Part shown: in pieces, positions 23,944 through 30,610 of the stretch
Layout: each line of letters starts with the position of its first letter
Numbering within the stretch: the first letter of the stretch is position 1
DNA from: an uncultured Eubacteriales bacterium
Lineage (GTDB): Bacteria > Bacillota > Clostridia > Peptostreptococcales > Anaerovoracaceae
NCBI GenBank assembly: GCA_900545135.1
Contig: UQXL01000004.1
Location: forward strand, 1-64,000
Direction: 5' to 3'
DNA: 64,000 bases
Translations under genes and position numbers: made by a program
Notes under the pieces: model-generated
Database searches by the model: none
What the model saw: the letters and a program-made list of their open reading frames with translations, nothing else
Told to the model about the DNA's origin: nothing

Positions 23944-24629
23944 ACGACAGACCGCAGGCATAGAGCCTGCGGTCTGTCGTTTTCTACGTCAAAGATTATC
24001 AGGCCGCCCTTTCTCTCGTAGCCTGTCTGCCACAATTCATCGAAGTCAAGCCACACGAATTCACCGTAGGACACTACCTTTACCATCAGGTGACCTGCGT
24101 TCTCGCCGCCTGTAGAAATTTCTTTGTCATCGGCGTTCTCGCCGCCATCTCCGCACTCCCAATATCCCGTAAGCATGAACCAGTGCCATTCAAAATCCTT
24201 GAACTTACTGTCCTTATGCTTGAGATTGAGACATGGCAGCGGTATTTTTTTGTCTATCTGGCTTTTAACGATTTTTTTCGCTTCTTCAAGACTGCCCTTT
24301 CCGGAAAACCCTCTGATGCTGATTCTGTTTTCACCGATGTCTCTGAGATAATCCGTCAGGCCCTCTATGTATATATCAAGGCTGTCTATCCCCTGCCATC
24401 TCGGGCGAAGATAAGGCTTCATCACCCTTGAAAAGGCTTTATATGACTTGATCGTGATTTCTGATGTTTCTATTGGGCAACACTCTGTCAGTCCCATGTA
24501 CTTGCTGAAATATATCAGGCTGTCGCAGGCTGTCACGGCGGCGCAGCCGCCGCCCTTCATCATAGGGTCTGTGAATTTTTCCTGATTCCATCCGTATGAA
24601 CCGCCTACTGTATAATATTCCAATTCCAT
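23931..24629 (-). CDS. Hypothetical protein, possible papain-like/C39-like fold
   Basis: A 232-residue protein not firmly recognised. An N-terminal GGCAAVTACDSLIYF (Cys near residue 29) and a later EWHWFMLTGY, then VKVVSYGEFVWLDFDELW and an RKGGLIIF segment, resemble the Cys...His...Asp/Asn order of C39-like or butirosin-type cysteine peptidases, but this is inference. No signal peptide. GAAAGG lies upstream of ATG 24629. Its last ten codons are built from the perfect 17-bp stem that also terminates nth. Confidence 0.55.
   Translation of the reverse strand: MELEYYTVGGSYGWNQEKFTDPMMKGGGCAAVTACDSLIYFSKYMGLTECCPIETSEITIKSYKAFSRVMKPYLRPRWQGIDSLDIYIEGLTDYLRDIGENRISIRGFSGKGSLEEAKKIVKSQIDKKIPLPCLNLKHKDSKFKDFEWHWFMLTGYWECGDGGENADDKEISTGGENAGHLMVKVVSYGEFVWLDFDELWQTGYERKGGLIIFDVENDRPQALCLRSVVYLT
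23943..23981. terminator. Bidirectional terminator inside a coding end
   Basis: Perfect 17-bp stem AACGACAGACCGCAGGC / GCCTGCGGTCTGTCGTT with a 5-nt loop followed by TTTT; it starts at the nth stop and lies within the last codons of the convergent gene. Confidence 0.8.
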
Positions 24630-24702
24630 ATAAACGCTATCTTACCTTTCAGAATTTTTAAATCATTCTGCCGGCCGGCACCCCGGCATGGCTCTCTTGG
24701 GA

Positions 24703-25047
24703 CTATCTGACCGGAGTATAACTTATCTCAGATTCTTCATCCGTAGCCTCAAGCTTCATGATCACGGGACGCAGTCCGTCGTTGCAGCTGACTATGGCCA
24801 CGTTGGGCTTTCTGATCCAGTCGCCGTAATAGAAAAGCTCTTTGCCGCAGCCGTGAGCCAGAGCGAACACATACTGATAGATGGCTTTCCACGCCTCGTC
24901 GCAGAATCCCTCAGGCTTGGCATAATCCGCATAAAACACCTGCCCCTTTTTCATCATAGGGCAGGCGTCGAGTCCCTCAGCCCCGTATTCTGCCGCCAAT
25001 TCCTTATCCAGAGTCGTTTTAAGAATGGTTATCTTTACTTTTTTCAT
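24703..25047 (-). CDS. TIGR04076 family protein
   Basis: A 114-residue protein whose sequence (KKVKITILKTTLDKELAAEY, CPMMKKGQVFYADYAKPEGF, CDEAWKAIYQYVFALAHG, DWIRKPNVAIVSCNDGLRPV) matches the clostridial TIGR04076 family of small proteins with conserved cysteines. The four conserved cysteines suggest metal or disulfide chemistry; function is unknown. It lies 73 bp after the start of the preceding minus-strand gene, possibly in one transcript. Confidence 0.85.
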   Translation of the reverse strand: MKKVKITILKTTLDKELAAEYGAEGLDACPMMKKGQVFYADYAKPEGFCDEAWKAIYQYVFALAHGCGKELFYYGDWIRKPNVAIVSCNDGLRPVIMKLEATDEESEISYTPVR

Positions 25048-25061
25048 TTCGTTATGCCCAC

Positions 25062-25108
25062 CTATTTTCGCCTACAAGTCTATTTTCGCCTGCGCGCCTA
25101 TTTTCGCC
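25062..25108. repeat. 18-bp tandem repeat upstream of the TIGR04076 gene
   Basis: CTATTTTCGCC occurs at 25062, 25080 and 25098, an 18-bp period with a variable 7-bp tail. It overlaps the leader of the minus-strand gene at 25047. The rest of 25109-25299 is AT-rich with no supported feature. Confidence 0.7.
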
Positions 25109-25299
25109 GTTCTGTGATTTTCTTTTTTATGATTTTTCTTTTTATGGTTTTGTGATATTATACCTCTATAAGGGGAAAATTTAAAGTGCGGATTTTGGCA
25201 GCAGAGGCCAAATCAATCCGGGATTATCGGCAACATTTTTCTGTGCGAATCAGTTTTATTGAATTAAAGAGTCATTAAGTCAATCACAGGAGCCTCAGA

Positions 25300-25860
25300 A
25301 TGAAATTTTTAGACAAGCGGACAAACGAGATCAAATTGGCGTATTCCATCGAAAATGGCGGAGAAAAAGTATTGGTAAAATTTACTGCCGAGGGAAAGGT
25401 GTACAAATACAATAGGGATAATATTGAAATACTTGATGAATCACAGCGAGCGGATTCACACATTATTTACCAAATCAAGCAGCAGTGCTATAAATGCAGA
25501 GCTGAAACAGCCATCTATACTTACATCGTATTTTCAGATGGTACAGATGAAGATGTTACATTTCCGTGGGATAAAGAGAGGTTATTAAGAGGACAAAACA
25601 TCTTTGCGCATCTTGAAGATCCCAGCATCGAATATTACGGTTTAAAAGTCATCGGCGGAAACAAAGAATTGGATGGGCTTCTCATTAAAGAGTTCCCCGA
25701 TAAAATCAAATCACAATACAGCAAAACGCAAAACCGAGTTTACCCTATGAATCTCTGTGAGCATTGCGGAGCAAAACAAGGCGAGTATTTTATCTATCGC
25801 CAAATAAACGAAGCAATAAAAAATATGGAAAAAATAACTGTGAAAGGATATACAACATGA
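25300..25860 (+). CDS. Hypothetical zinc-ribbon-like protein
   Basis: A 186-residue protein with two CxxC pairs, QQCYKCRAET (near residue 65) and CEHCGAKQGEYF (near residue 155), so probably zinc-binding. Between them is an acidic beta-rich segment with FSDGTDEDVTFPW. I do not recognise the family. GGAG precedes ATG 25300. It is AT-richer than the genes before it, and its stop overlaps the next start by 4 bp, marking the start of the accessory stretch. Confidence 0.6.
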   Translation: MKFLDKRTNEIKLAYSIENGGEKVLVKFTAEGKVYKYNRDNIEILDESQRADSHIIYQIKQQCYKCRAETAIYTYIVFSDGTDEDVTFPWDKERLLRGQNIFAHLEDPSIEYYGLKVIGGNKELDGLLIKEFPDKIKSQYSKTQNRVYPMNLCEHCGAKQGEYFIYRQINEAIKNMEKITVKGYTT

Positions 25861-25988
25861 TAAAAGTACTGTTTGTTTGCCACGGCAACATCTTGAAAAG
25901 TCCCGAAAAAGCCTGTAAAATCAATGATTCTGTGGCAGATAAAGGCGTTTACTACACCACTACTACACCATTTTTGAAAGAACCTTGA
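25857..25988 (+). pseudogene. Remnant of low-molecular-weight protein-tyrosine phosphatase
   Basis: A 43-codon ORF beginning MIKVLFVCHGNILKSPEKAC. The first eleven residues are the LMW-PTP N-terminus, but the P-loop CxxxxxR(S/T) is CHGNILKS here, with the catalytic Arg replaced by Lys, and the rest of the roughly 155-residue fold is missing. The tail YYTTTTPFLKEP is unrelated to the PTP active fold. It overlaps the preceding gene by 4 bp, consistent with a once-intact operon. Either a decayed gene or a short expressed product of unknown role. Confidence 0.7.
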
Positions 25989-26014
25989 TGTGACGAGTTT
26001 TAATAGACGAAAAT

Positions 26015-26054
26015 GCAAGCGACGGTATTCCTAAGCAGGAGTACCGTCGCTTGC
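26015..26054. terminator. Perfect hairpin after the phosphatase remnant
   Basis: GCAAGCGACGGTA (26015-26027) pairs with TACCGTCGCTTGC (26042-26054). A strong stem without a T tract on the plus strand; terminator or other structure. Confidence 0.55.
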
Positions 26055-26174
26055 TGTATATCTGTATATAGTGAATGTGTGCCTTGAGCAAATGTTCATG
26101 TGTCATAAAGTAACACACAAGAATTTGATTGACAGCTCCCATTATTTCGTATCTTACAGAAAAATAATACTATG

Positions 26175-26199
26175 AAATTTATGAGTGACTCATAAATTT
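26175..26199. promoter_or_regulatory. 25-bp perfect palindrome, candidate operator
   Basis: AAATTTATGAGT-G-ACTCATAAATTT is a perfect 12+12 inverted repeat around one base. It ends 9 bp before the -35 box of the next promoter, the usual place for an activator or repressor dimer. The HxlR-type regulator encoded at 26913 is a candidate ligand, by proximity only. Confidence 0.65.
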
Positions 26200-26208
26200 G
26201 CTAATATC

Positions 26209-26237
26209 TTGTTTGGCATAAGTTATTTTCTTATAAT
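26209..26237 (+). promoter_or_regulatory. Sigma-A promoter for the PNPOx-like gene
   Basis: TTGTTT at 26209 and TATAAT at 26232 with a 17-bp spacer. Confidence 0.75.
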
Positions 26238-26290
26238 GAGCATAGCTCAAATAAAAGAGTACGAAATCAAATTTGGAGGTAATTCAAAAA

Positions 26291-26683
26291 ATGAATGAGA
26301 GTGTTTTGAAGCTGTTAAAAGCAGGTATGTGGGATTTAGCAACTTGTGCAGATGGCGAGCCGAATGTTGTTCCGGTTGCCTTTAAAGATGTAACAGAGGA
26401 TGGTAAGCTGGTTGTGGGTGATGTGTTTCTGGAAACTACATTAAATAACATCAAAGCCAGCAATGGTAAAATCGCTATTTCTGTTTATGACCCGCAGAAT
26501 TTGGAGGGTTATCAGATTAAAGGAACTGCTGAATATGTGACCGAAGGTGCCGTTGTCGATACCTTTAAGGCTGTGGTAGAAAAAATGTTCAATGGAGCAG
26601 CTACAGCAAAGGGGGCATTGATTATTGATCCAGAAAAAGTTATTGTTACTACTCCCGGTGCTGACAATAAGAAGGTACTGTAA
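26291..26683 (+). CDS. Pyridoxamine 5'-phosphate oxidase-like flavin-binding protein
   Basis: A 130-residue single-domain split-barrel protein of the PNPOx-like family (SVLKLLKAGMWDLATCADGE, NVVPVAFKDV, LETTLNNIKASNGKIAISVY), likely to bind FMN or F420-type flavin. Members are small oxidoreductases or flavin carriers of unknown substrate. ATG 26291 with GGAGG 11 bp upstream is chosen over a TTG 18 bp earlier. It is preceded by a palindrome and promoter and followed by an intrinsic terminator, so it forms a single-gene unit. Confidence 0.85.
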   Translation: MNESVLKLLKAGMWDLATCADGEPNVVPVAFKDVTEDGKLVVGDVFLETTLNNIKASNGKIAISVYDPQNLEGYQIKGTAEYVTEGAVVDTFKAVVEKMFNGAATAKGALIIDPEKVIVTTPGADNKKVL

Positions 26684-26696
26684 GAACTGATGAATC

Positions 26697-26736
26697 AGGC
26701 GGGTGCAGAGTTTTAACAATTCTGTATCCGCCTTTT
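26697..26736 (+). terminator. Intrinsic terminator after the PNPOx-like gene
   Basis: AGGCGG-GTG-CAGA pairs with TCTG-TAT-CCGCCT, followed by TTTT, 14 bp past the stop. Confidence 0.85.
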
Positions 26737-26747
26737 CAAAACAAAAA

Positions 26748-26843
26748 ATGACGAAAACGGTTATTACCCCTCAAAAATGTATTCGATGTAGAAAATGTGT
26801 ATTCTTGTGTCATAAGCAGGCGCCACAAATAGAAATACACTAA
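26748..26843 (+). pseudogene. 31-residue ferredoxin-like remnant
   Basis: ATG 26748 to TAA 26843 encodes a peptide with a complete 4Fe-4S motif, CIRCRKCVFLC, in TVITPQKCIRCRKCVFLCHK. A ferredoxin needs two such motifs or a host domain, and the ORF lacks a ribosome-binding site, so it is probably the leftover of a larger iron-sulfur protein, perhaps of the PNPOx plus ferredoxin type seen intact-ended at 41627. A genuine micro-ferredoxin is possible but unlikely. Confidence 0.55.
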
Positions 26844-26912
26844 TAAATTACATAGTTACTTTTGTTTAAGAAGTCCGTATGATACAATGGAAAGCGAAAG
26901 GAGAACTATATT

Positions 26913-27287
26913 ATGTATCAAAAAAAATTACAAGAAGATATTCGCTGCCCGTTGGAGTACGGCTTGGAAGTGTTTGGAGGAAAATGGAAATCAAGAATCA
27001 TTTGCGTACTTGCGGAAATGAAAACATTACGCTACAGCGAAATCAGAAAACAGATGTGCAACATAACAGATGCGGTTTTAGCATCAACTTTGAAAGAACT
27101 GATTGCCGATGAGATTGTCCACCGGAAATCTTATGATGAAATCCCTCCAAAAGTTGAATATTCTTTAACGACAAAGGGGCAATCTGTTGTGCCAATTCTT
27201 CAGAGTATTTGTAAATGGTCTGGCATTTTTTATAAAGACGATAATGAACATACAATGGCTCAATGTCAGAAATGTGATTACCGATAA
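26913..27287 (+). CDS. HxlR-family transcriptional regulator
   Basis: A 124-residue winged-helix regulator with the HxlR core: CPLEYGLEVFGGKWKSRIIC, LRYSEIRKQM, LASTLKELIADEIVHR and PPKVEYSLTTKGQSVVPIL. Such proteins often sense aldehydes, redox stress or xenobiotics and control an adjacent gene. Here a LysE-type exporter follows by 29 bp. The C-terminus adds CQKCDYR, a CxxC pair that may be redox or metal sensing. GGAG precedes ATG 26913. Confidence 0.9.
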   Translation: MYQKKLQEDIRCPLEYGLEVFGGKWKSRIICVLAEMKTLRYSEIRKQMCNITDAVLASTLKELIADEIVHRKSYDEIPPKVEYSLTTKGQSVVPILQSICKWSGIFYKDDNEHTMAQCQKCDYR

Positions 27288-27316
27288 TATAAATTACACA
27301 ATAAAAAGGGGGTGAC

Positions 27317-27910
27317 ATGAAGATGAGCATTTCTATGTTAGGAACACTTTCCTGTTATATGGTTATTAGCTCCTTTACACCCGGACCGGGTAATATATTG
27401 GCTACGAATACAACTACACGTTTTGGTTGGAAAAAAGGAAAACGATTAATTTTAGGAATTTGCTGTGGATATTTTCTGGTTCAGATGATTTGTACGTTGG
27501 CTCTATATAGTTTAAATATGGTACTTTCTCCTGTACTATCAATTTTAAAATATATTGGTGTAGCATATATGGTTTGGTTGGCAATTTATATTGCTGTCAG
27601 CCATCCGGAAACCTCTCATTCCAATAAAGCACCAAGCTTCTCCACAGGTTTTCTGCTACAGCTGGTGAACATAAAAATTTATTTATACATCAGCACACTG
27701 CTGACAGCTTATCTGATTCCATATATCGAGAGTTTGCCATTACTTATTTTAGCTGGAGTTGGAGTCACTGCTATAGGAAGTGCAGCTTCTGTTACATGGG
27801 CTTTGTTAGGTATCAAACTGCAATCCAGTTATAAGAAATATTTTCGCGTTATTAACATTACCCTTGCGCTTTTCTTGTTGTATTGTGCATGGGGGATTAT
27901 AAAGGCTTGA
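27317..27910 (+). CDS. LysE/RhtB-family exporter
   Basis: A 197-residue membrane protein with six hydrophobic helices and the LysE-family N-terminus (SFTPGPGNILATNTTTRFGW with the conserved PGP motif). Members export amino acids or related small molecules. The start is ATG 27317 or the ATG two codons later; GGGGG is just upstream. Co-transcribed with the HxlR regulator before it and the GNAT gene after it. Confidence 0.88.
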   Translation: MKMSISMLGTLSCYMVISSFTPGPGNILATNTTTRFGWKKGKRLILGICCGYFLVQMICTLALYSLNMVLSPVLSILKYIGVAYMVWLAIYIAVSHPETSHSNKAPSFSTGFLLQLVNIKIYLYISTLLTAYLIPYIESLPLLILAGVGVTAIGSAASVTWALLGIKLQSSYKKYFRVINITLALFLLYCAWGIIKA

Positions 27911-27927
27911 CAGATAAGGAGTGTAAC

Positions 27928-28329
27928 TATGAACATTCAATATACCGAAAAAAAATATTTACCGCAGAACAGATAGAAGAACTGTTTTTATCTGTAAAGT
28001 GGATTTCCGGAAAATATCCGGATAGATTATACCGAGCATTGCTCAATTCCTCTACGGTAATTACAGCATGGGACAATAAACGCTTAGTCGGTCTTGTCAG
28101 AGTTTTAGATGACGGCGGAATGGTAGCGTATATACACTATGTTCTTGTTCATCCAGACTATCATAAAAATGGAATTGCGGGTACCATGATAAAGCAGGTG
28201 AAAGAGAAATACAAAAATTATCTATATCTTGAAGTTATGCCGGAAGAAAGCAAGAATGCTACTTTTTATGAACGCTTTGGATTTCAGGTAATGAAAGACG
28301 GAGTTGCCATGCAAATTTCTAATTATTAA
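27928..28329 (+). pseudogene. GNAT acetyltransferase with a frameshift in an A8 tract
   Basis: Ribosome site AAGGAG and ATG 27928 open MNIQYTEKK, then the frame shifts at eight A residues (27947-27954) and hits TAG at codon 16. One base later the remaining frame reads IFTAEQIEELFLSVKWISGK through the acetyl-CoA motif VHPDYHKNGIAGTMIKQV to MQISNY, a complete GNAT fold of about 130 residues. A ninth A would restore a full gene. An alternative in-frame start at 27883 overlaps lysE and has no ribosome site. Phase variation, slippage or sequencing error are all possible. Confidence 0.7.
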
Positions 28330-28337
28330 AATATTTC

Positions 28338-28739
28338 ATGAAAGAAAACAGCGATATGAAAGATGGAACAAAATGTCTGCATTCAGGATATTCTCCTAAA
28401 AATTCAGAACCGAGGGTAGTGCCTATTGTGCAAAGCACTACTTATATGCTGCGATGTGCGGATAACTCCATATATACCGGCATCAGCACCGATTTGCAGC
28501 GCCGTTTCGAGGAGCATCTCTCAGGCGGAAAAGACGGTGCCAAATACACAAAAAGCCGCGCTCCACTCCGAATCGAGCGGGCATGGACTTCACCGGATCG
28601 TTCATCCGCCTCAAAATTGGAATACGCTCTCAAAAAGCTGTCCAAATCAGCAAAGGAAGAACTCATACGATCTCCTGAAAAAATTTATTTGATTTTTAAT
28701 GATAAACTTAATTGCAAAGTTTATAATCTTGTAGTATAA
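28338..28739 (+). CDS. Chimeric ORF: MetY N-terminal stub joined to a GIY-YIG nuclease
   Basis: A 133-residue ORF. Residues 1-36 (MKDGTKCLHSGYSPKNSEPR...VVPIVQSTTY) are the N-terminus of O-acetylhomoserine sulfhydrylase (MetY/PLP family). From there YMLRCADNSIYTGISTDLQR to LKKLSKSAKEEL is a complete UPF0213-type GIY-YIG domain, with its YML...YTGIS motif, the Arg of DLQRRFEEH and a downstream Glu. The junction is at TTY|YML near 28443. A deletion has apparently fused two genes in frame; the nuclease domain may still be made. No good ribosome site precedes ATG 28338. Confidence 0.8.
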   Translation: MKENSDMKDGTKCLHSGYSPKNSEPRVVPIVQSTTYMLRCADNSIYTGISTDLQRRFEEHLSGGKDGAKYTKSRAPLRIERAWTSPDRSSASKLEYALKKLSKSAKEELIRSPEKIYLIFNDKLNCKVYNLVV

Positions 28740-28817
28740 TGATTCCGTTGTCGCTTGGCTGTATTGTATTTAACAGCGCAGCTCCGATTCAACTGAAAAT
28801 TTACAATTACAAGATTC

Positions 28818-28892
28818 GCTGATGTGGCTCAATGGTAGAGCAGCTCATTCGTAATGAGCAGGTTGGGGGTTCGATTCCCTTCATCAGCTCCA
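28818..28892 (+). tRNA. tRNA-Thr (anticodon CGT)
   Basis: Cloverleaf read by eye: acceptor GCTGATG/CATCAGC, D stem GCTC/GAGC, anticodon stem GCTCA/TGAGC with loop TTCGTAA (anticodon CGT, reads ACG), T loop TTCGATT, discriminator T and encoded CCA at 28890-28892. Confidence 0.97.
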
Positions 28893-28900
28893 AGAATAGA

Positions 28901-28930
28901 AAAATCAGAGCCGAAGCTCTGATTTTTTTT
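28901..28930 (+). terminator. Terminator of tRNA-Thr
   Basis: AAATCAGAGC-CGAA-GCTCTGATTT stem followed by a T8 run. Confidence 0.93.
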
Positions 28931-28943
28931 ATTCTCATATAAT

Positions 28944-29040
28944 CCAAGGGAATCGAACCCTTGGGCACGAGCGCAGTGAGAAGCTCCGGTGGAGCTTCGA
29001 GCAGCGAGTGCTCCGAAGCCGAGCGGCTGCGAGGCAAGGA
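28944..29040. repeat. Inverted copy of the tRNA T-arm plus GAGC hairpins
   Basis: AAGGGAATCGAACCC at 28946-28960 is the exact reverse complement of tRNA-Thr positions 28867-28881. It is followed by GAAGCTCC-GGT-GGAGCTTC (28980-28998) and several GAGCGCAG/GAGCAGCGAG words. This could be a decayed tRNA or attachment-site relic at the edge of the accessory stretch. Confidence 0.5.
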
Positions 29041-29060
29041 AGCAGTATTTGTTTTTCCTA

Positions 29061-29089
29061 TTGCAATCACCGCCTTTTTGTGCTATATT
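29061..29089 (+). promoter_or_regulatory. Promoter for the antisense RNA
   Basis: TTGCAA at 29061 and TATATT at 29084 with a 17-bp spacer on the plus strand, directed toward the 3' end of the toxin gene. Confidence 0.65.
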
Positions 29090-29095
29090 TAAGTC

Positions 29096-29180
29096 AAAAG
29101 GTAAGCTTAATGGCTAACCTTCTAAAATGATTTTAATATGTTTCTTAAAACCGTCTTAGTTGGATCAGACCTTAGGCGGT
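29096..29180 (+). ncRNA. Candidate antitoxin antisense RNA
   Basis: Predicted transcript of about 80 nt, from the promoter at 29061-29089 to a hairpin AACCGTCT...AGGCGGTT followed by a T run at about 29175-29180. It is complementary to the 3' untranslated region of the small toxin gene on the other strand, whose own terminator (AAGGTTAGC...GCTTACCTTTT) lies at 29122-29098. The convergent layout matches type I systems such as TxpA/RatA or BsrG/SR4. Confidence 0.6.
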
Positions 29181-29182
29181 TT

Positions 29183-29257
29183 TTACTTTCTGTGGTTATC
29201 TATACTGACTAACCCCATAATCATCAAAACAATTACAAGTATCTCATAGTCAGTCAT
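29183..29257 (-). CDS. Putative holin-like type I toxin peptide
   Basis: A 24-residue ORF: MTDYEILVIVLMIMGL, then VSIDNHRK. It has one hydrophobic helix after a short MTDYE head and a basic tail, the pattern of the Fst/TxpA/holin-like toxin family that inserts into the membrane. AAAGG lies 11 bp upstream of ATG 29257. No other coding gene shares the 28893-29395 stretch. Toxicity is inferred from sequence pattern and gene arrangement. Confidence 0.7.
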   Translation of the reverse strand: MTDYEILVIVLMIMGLVSIDNHRK

Positions 29258-29395
29258 ATTTTGACCTTTCCGAAAGTCAACCGCTTTCGCCTATCCCCTT
29301 GACAATCATAATATACCATACTTGGAAAAACATATAAATGCACAAGAAGAAATATTCTCAAAATTTACCCATTTTTGAAAAATAAAATGCTTACG

Positions 29396-30091
29396 TTATA
29401 GCTCCGGCAACAATTTCGACTGCTCTTCCGGCATGACTTGCATTATCTTCTCCAAAAGCTCTTCAGGCTTTTCGGCCAGCACATCGGAGCCCTGCAGCTC
29501 TTCACGTAAGCCGAAGCCGTAAAGGCAGCCGACGAAGCTGCTGCCGCTGACTTTAGCACATTCCAGATCGCTCTTTCTGTCTCCGACGACCACATACGGG
29601 CCGGGGAAATCGCTCTCGATACGGCCGATAATTTCAGTTTTAGGCAGATAGGCAAAGGATTCGCAGTCGTAAAACCTTTCAAACCACCTGTCCATGCTGA
29701 ACTGCTGCCAGTGTACTCTTGCATAGGAAGTCTGGCAGTTGCTGAGGACCGCCATGCTATATCCCCGCCTTTTCATCTCTTCGAGCGTTTTCCCGATACC
29801 ATCATACCAGACGGCTTTTCCGGTAAGAACTGCTTCCTCCATATATGCGCCCACCATGTCCGAGGCTTTCTCCCGCAGTTCTCCGGGCAAATCCGGTAGA
29901 AAAGAATTCCACATCTCATATTTGTTCATGCCGAGCCAAGAAGCTATTCTTTGAGAAGAAACAGGCGGTATTTCAATGCTACAGCTCTCTTTCAGCCACC
30001 TGAAAGCTTCGCGCATGGCAGGCTCGTAGATGTTCATCGTATCATGGATTGTGCCGTCATAGTCAAAGATAATCGAATGTTTCATCTTCAT
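29396..30091 (-). CDS. HAD-family phosphatase at the end of the riboflavin operon
   Basis: A 231-residue haloacid-dehalogenase hydrolase with motif I FDYDGTIHDT, motif II VLSNCQT and motif III/IV VVVGDRKSDLECA. Its start codon overlaps the end of ribH (1 bp gap), so it is translated with the riboflavin genes. The pathway needs a phosphatase for 5-amino-6-(5-phospho-D-ribitylamino)uracil between RibD and RibH, done by HAD enzymes in other bacteria (YcsE, YwtE, YitU, YigB). That role is a good inference here. It has GG-type upstream ribosome sequence only within ribH. Phosphoglycolate phosphatase is the main alternative. Confidence 0.75.
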   Translation of the reverse strand: MKMKHSIIFDYDGTIHDTMNIYEPAMREAFRWLKESCSIEIPPVSSQRIASWLGMNKYEMWNSFLPDLPGELREKASDMVGAYMEEAVLTGKAVWYDGIGKTLEEMKRRGYSMAVLSNCQTSYARVHWQQFSMDRWFERFYDCESFAYLPKTEIIGRIESDFPGPYVVVGDRKSDLECAKVSGSSFVGCLYGFGLREELQGSDVLAEKPEELLEKIMQVMPEEQSKLLPEL

Positions 30092-30092
30092 C

Positions 30093-30566
30093 TTACATCT
30101 GTTTCAGGAGATTGACCGTTTCAATAGCTGACAGAGCGCAGTCATATCCCTTGTTGCCTGATTTGCTGCCTGCCCTAGCGATGGCCTGCTCGATGTTTTC
30201 CGTAGTTATCACGCCGAACATGATCGGAACTCCCGTCGAAAGGCTTACCTGCGCTATACCCTTTGAAACTTCGTTGCAAACATAGTCGTAATGGGTGGTG
30301 TCGCCGCGTATAACTGCCCCTACACAGATGACTGCGTCGTATTTCTGCGACTTGGCCATTCTGGCAGCGGCCACAGGAATTTCAAAGGCTCCTGGTACCC
30401 AGGCGGCTGTGATGTTTTCCTCCTCTACTCCGTGACGCACGAGGCCGTCCACTGCCCCTGCAAGCAGCTTGTTGACTATGATTTCGTTGAAGCGGGAAGC
30501 GACGATTCCTACTTTCATATTTTCAGGTGCTACGACCATTCCTTCCAATACTTTGATATTGCTCAT
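30093..30566 (-). CDS. ribH: 6,7-dimethyl-8-ribityllumazine synthase
   Basis: A 157-residue lumazine synthase, standard length, joining 5-amino-6-ribitylaminouracil with dihydroxybutanone phosphate. Motifs: GIVASRFNEIIVNKLLAGAV, WVPGAFEIPVAA, CVGAVIRGDTTHYDYV (catalytic His in THYDYV) and GVPIMFGVITTENIEQA. GGAGG precedes ATG 30566. Fourth gene of the operon. Confidence 0.97.
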   Translation of the reverse strand: MSNIKVLEGMVVAPENMKVGIVASRFNEIIVNKLLAGAVDGLVRHGVEEENITAAWVPGAFEIPVAAARMAKSQKYDAVICVGAVIRGDTTHYDYVCNEVSKGIAQVSLSTGVPIMFGVITTENIEQAIARAGSKSGNKGYDCALSAIETVNLLKQM

Positions 30567-30610
30567 TTTTTATTCCTCCTGCAATTTATTTATGAAATAA
30601 TCTTTTTAGT

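Noticed and set aside
28807..29070. An 87-codon minus-strand ORF over tRNA-Thr
   Set aside because: Its C-terminal part is the antisense of the tRNA and terminator, a common spurious prediction; no ribosome site.
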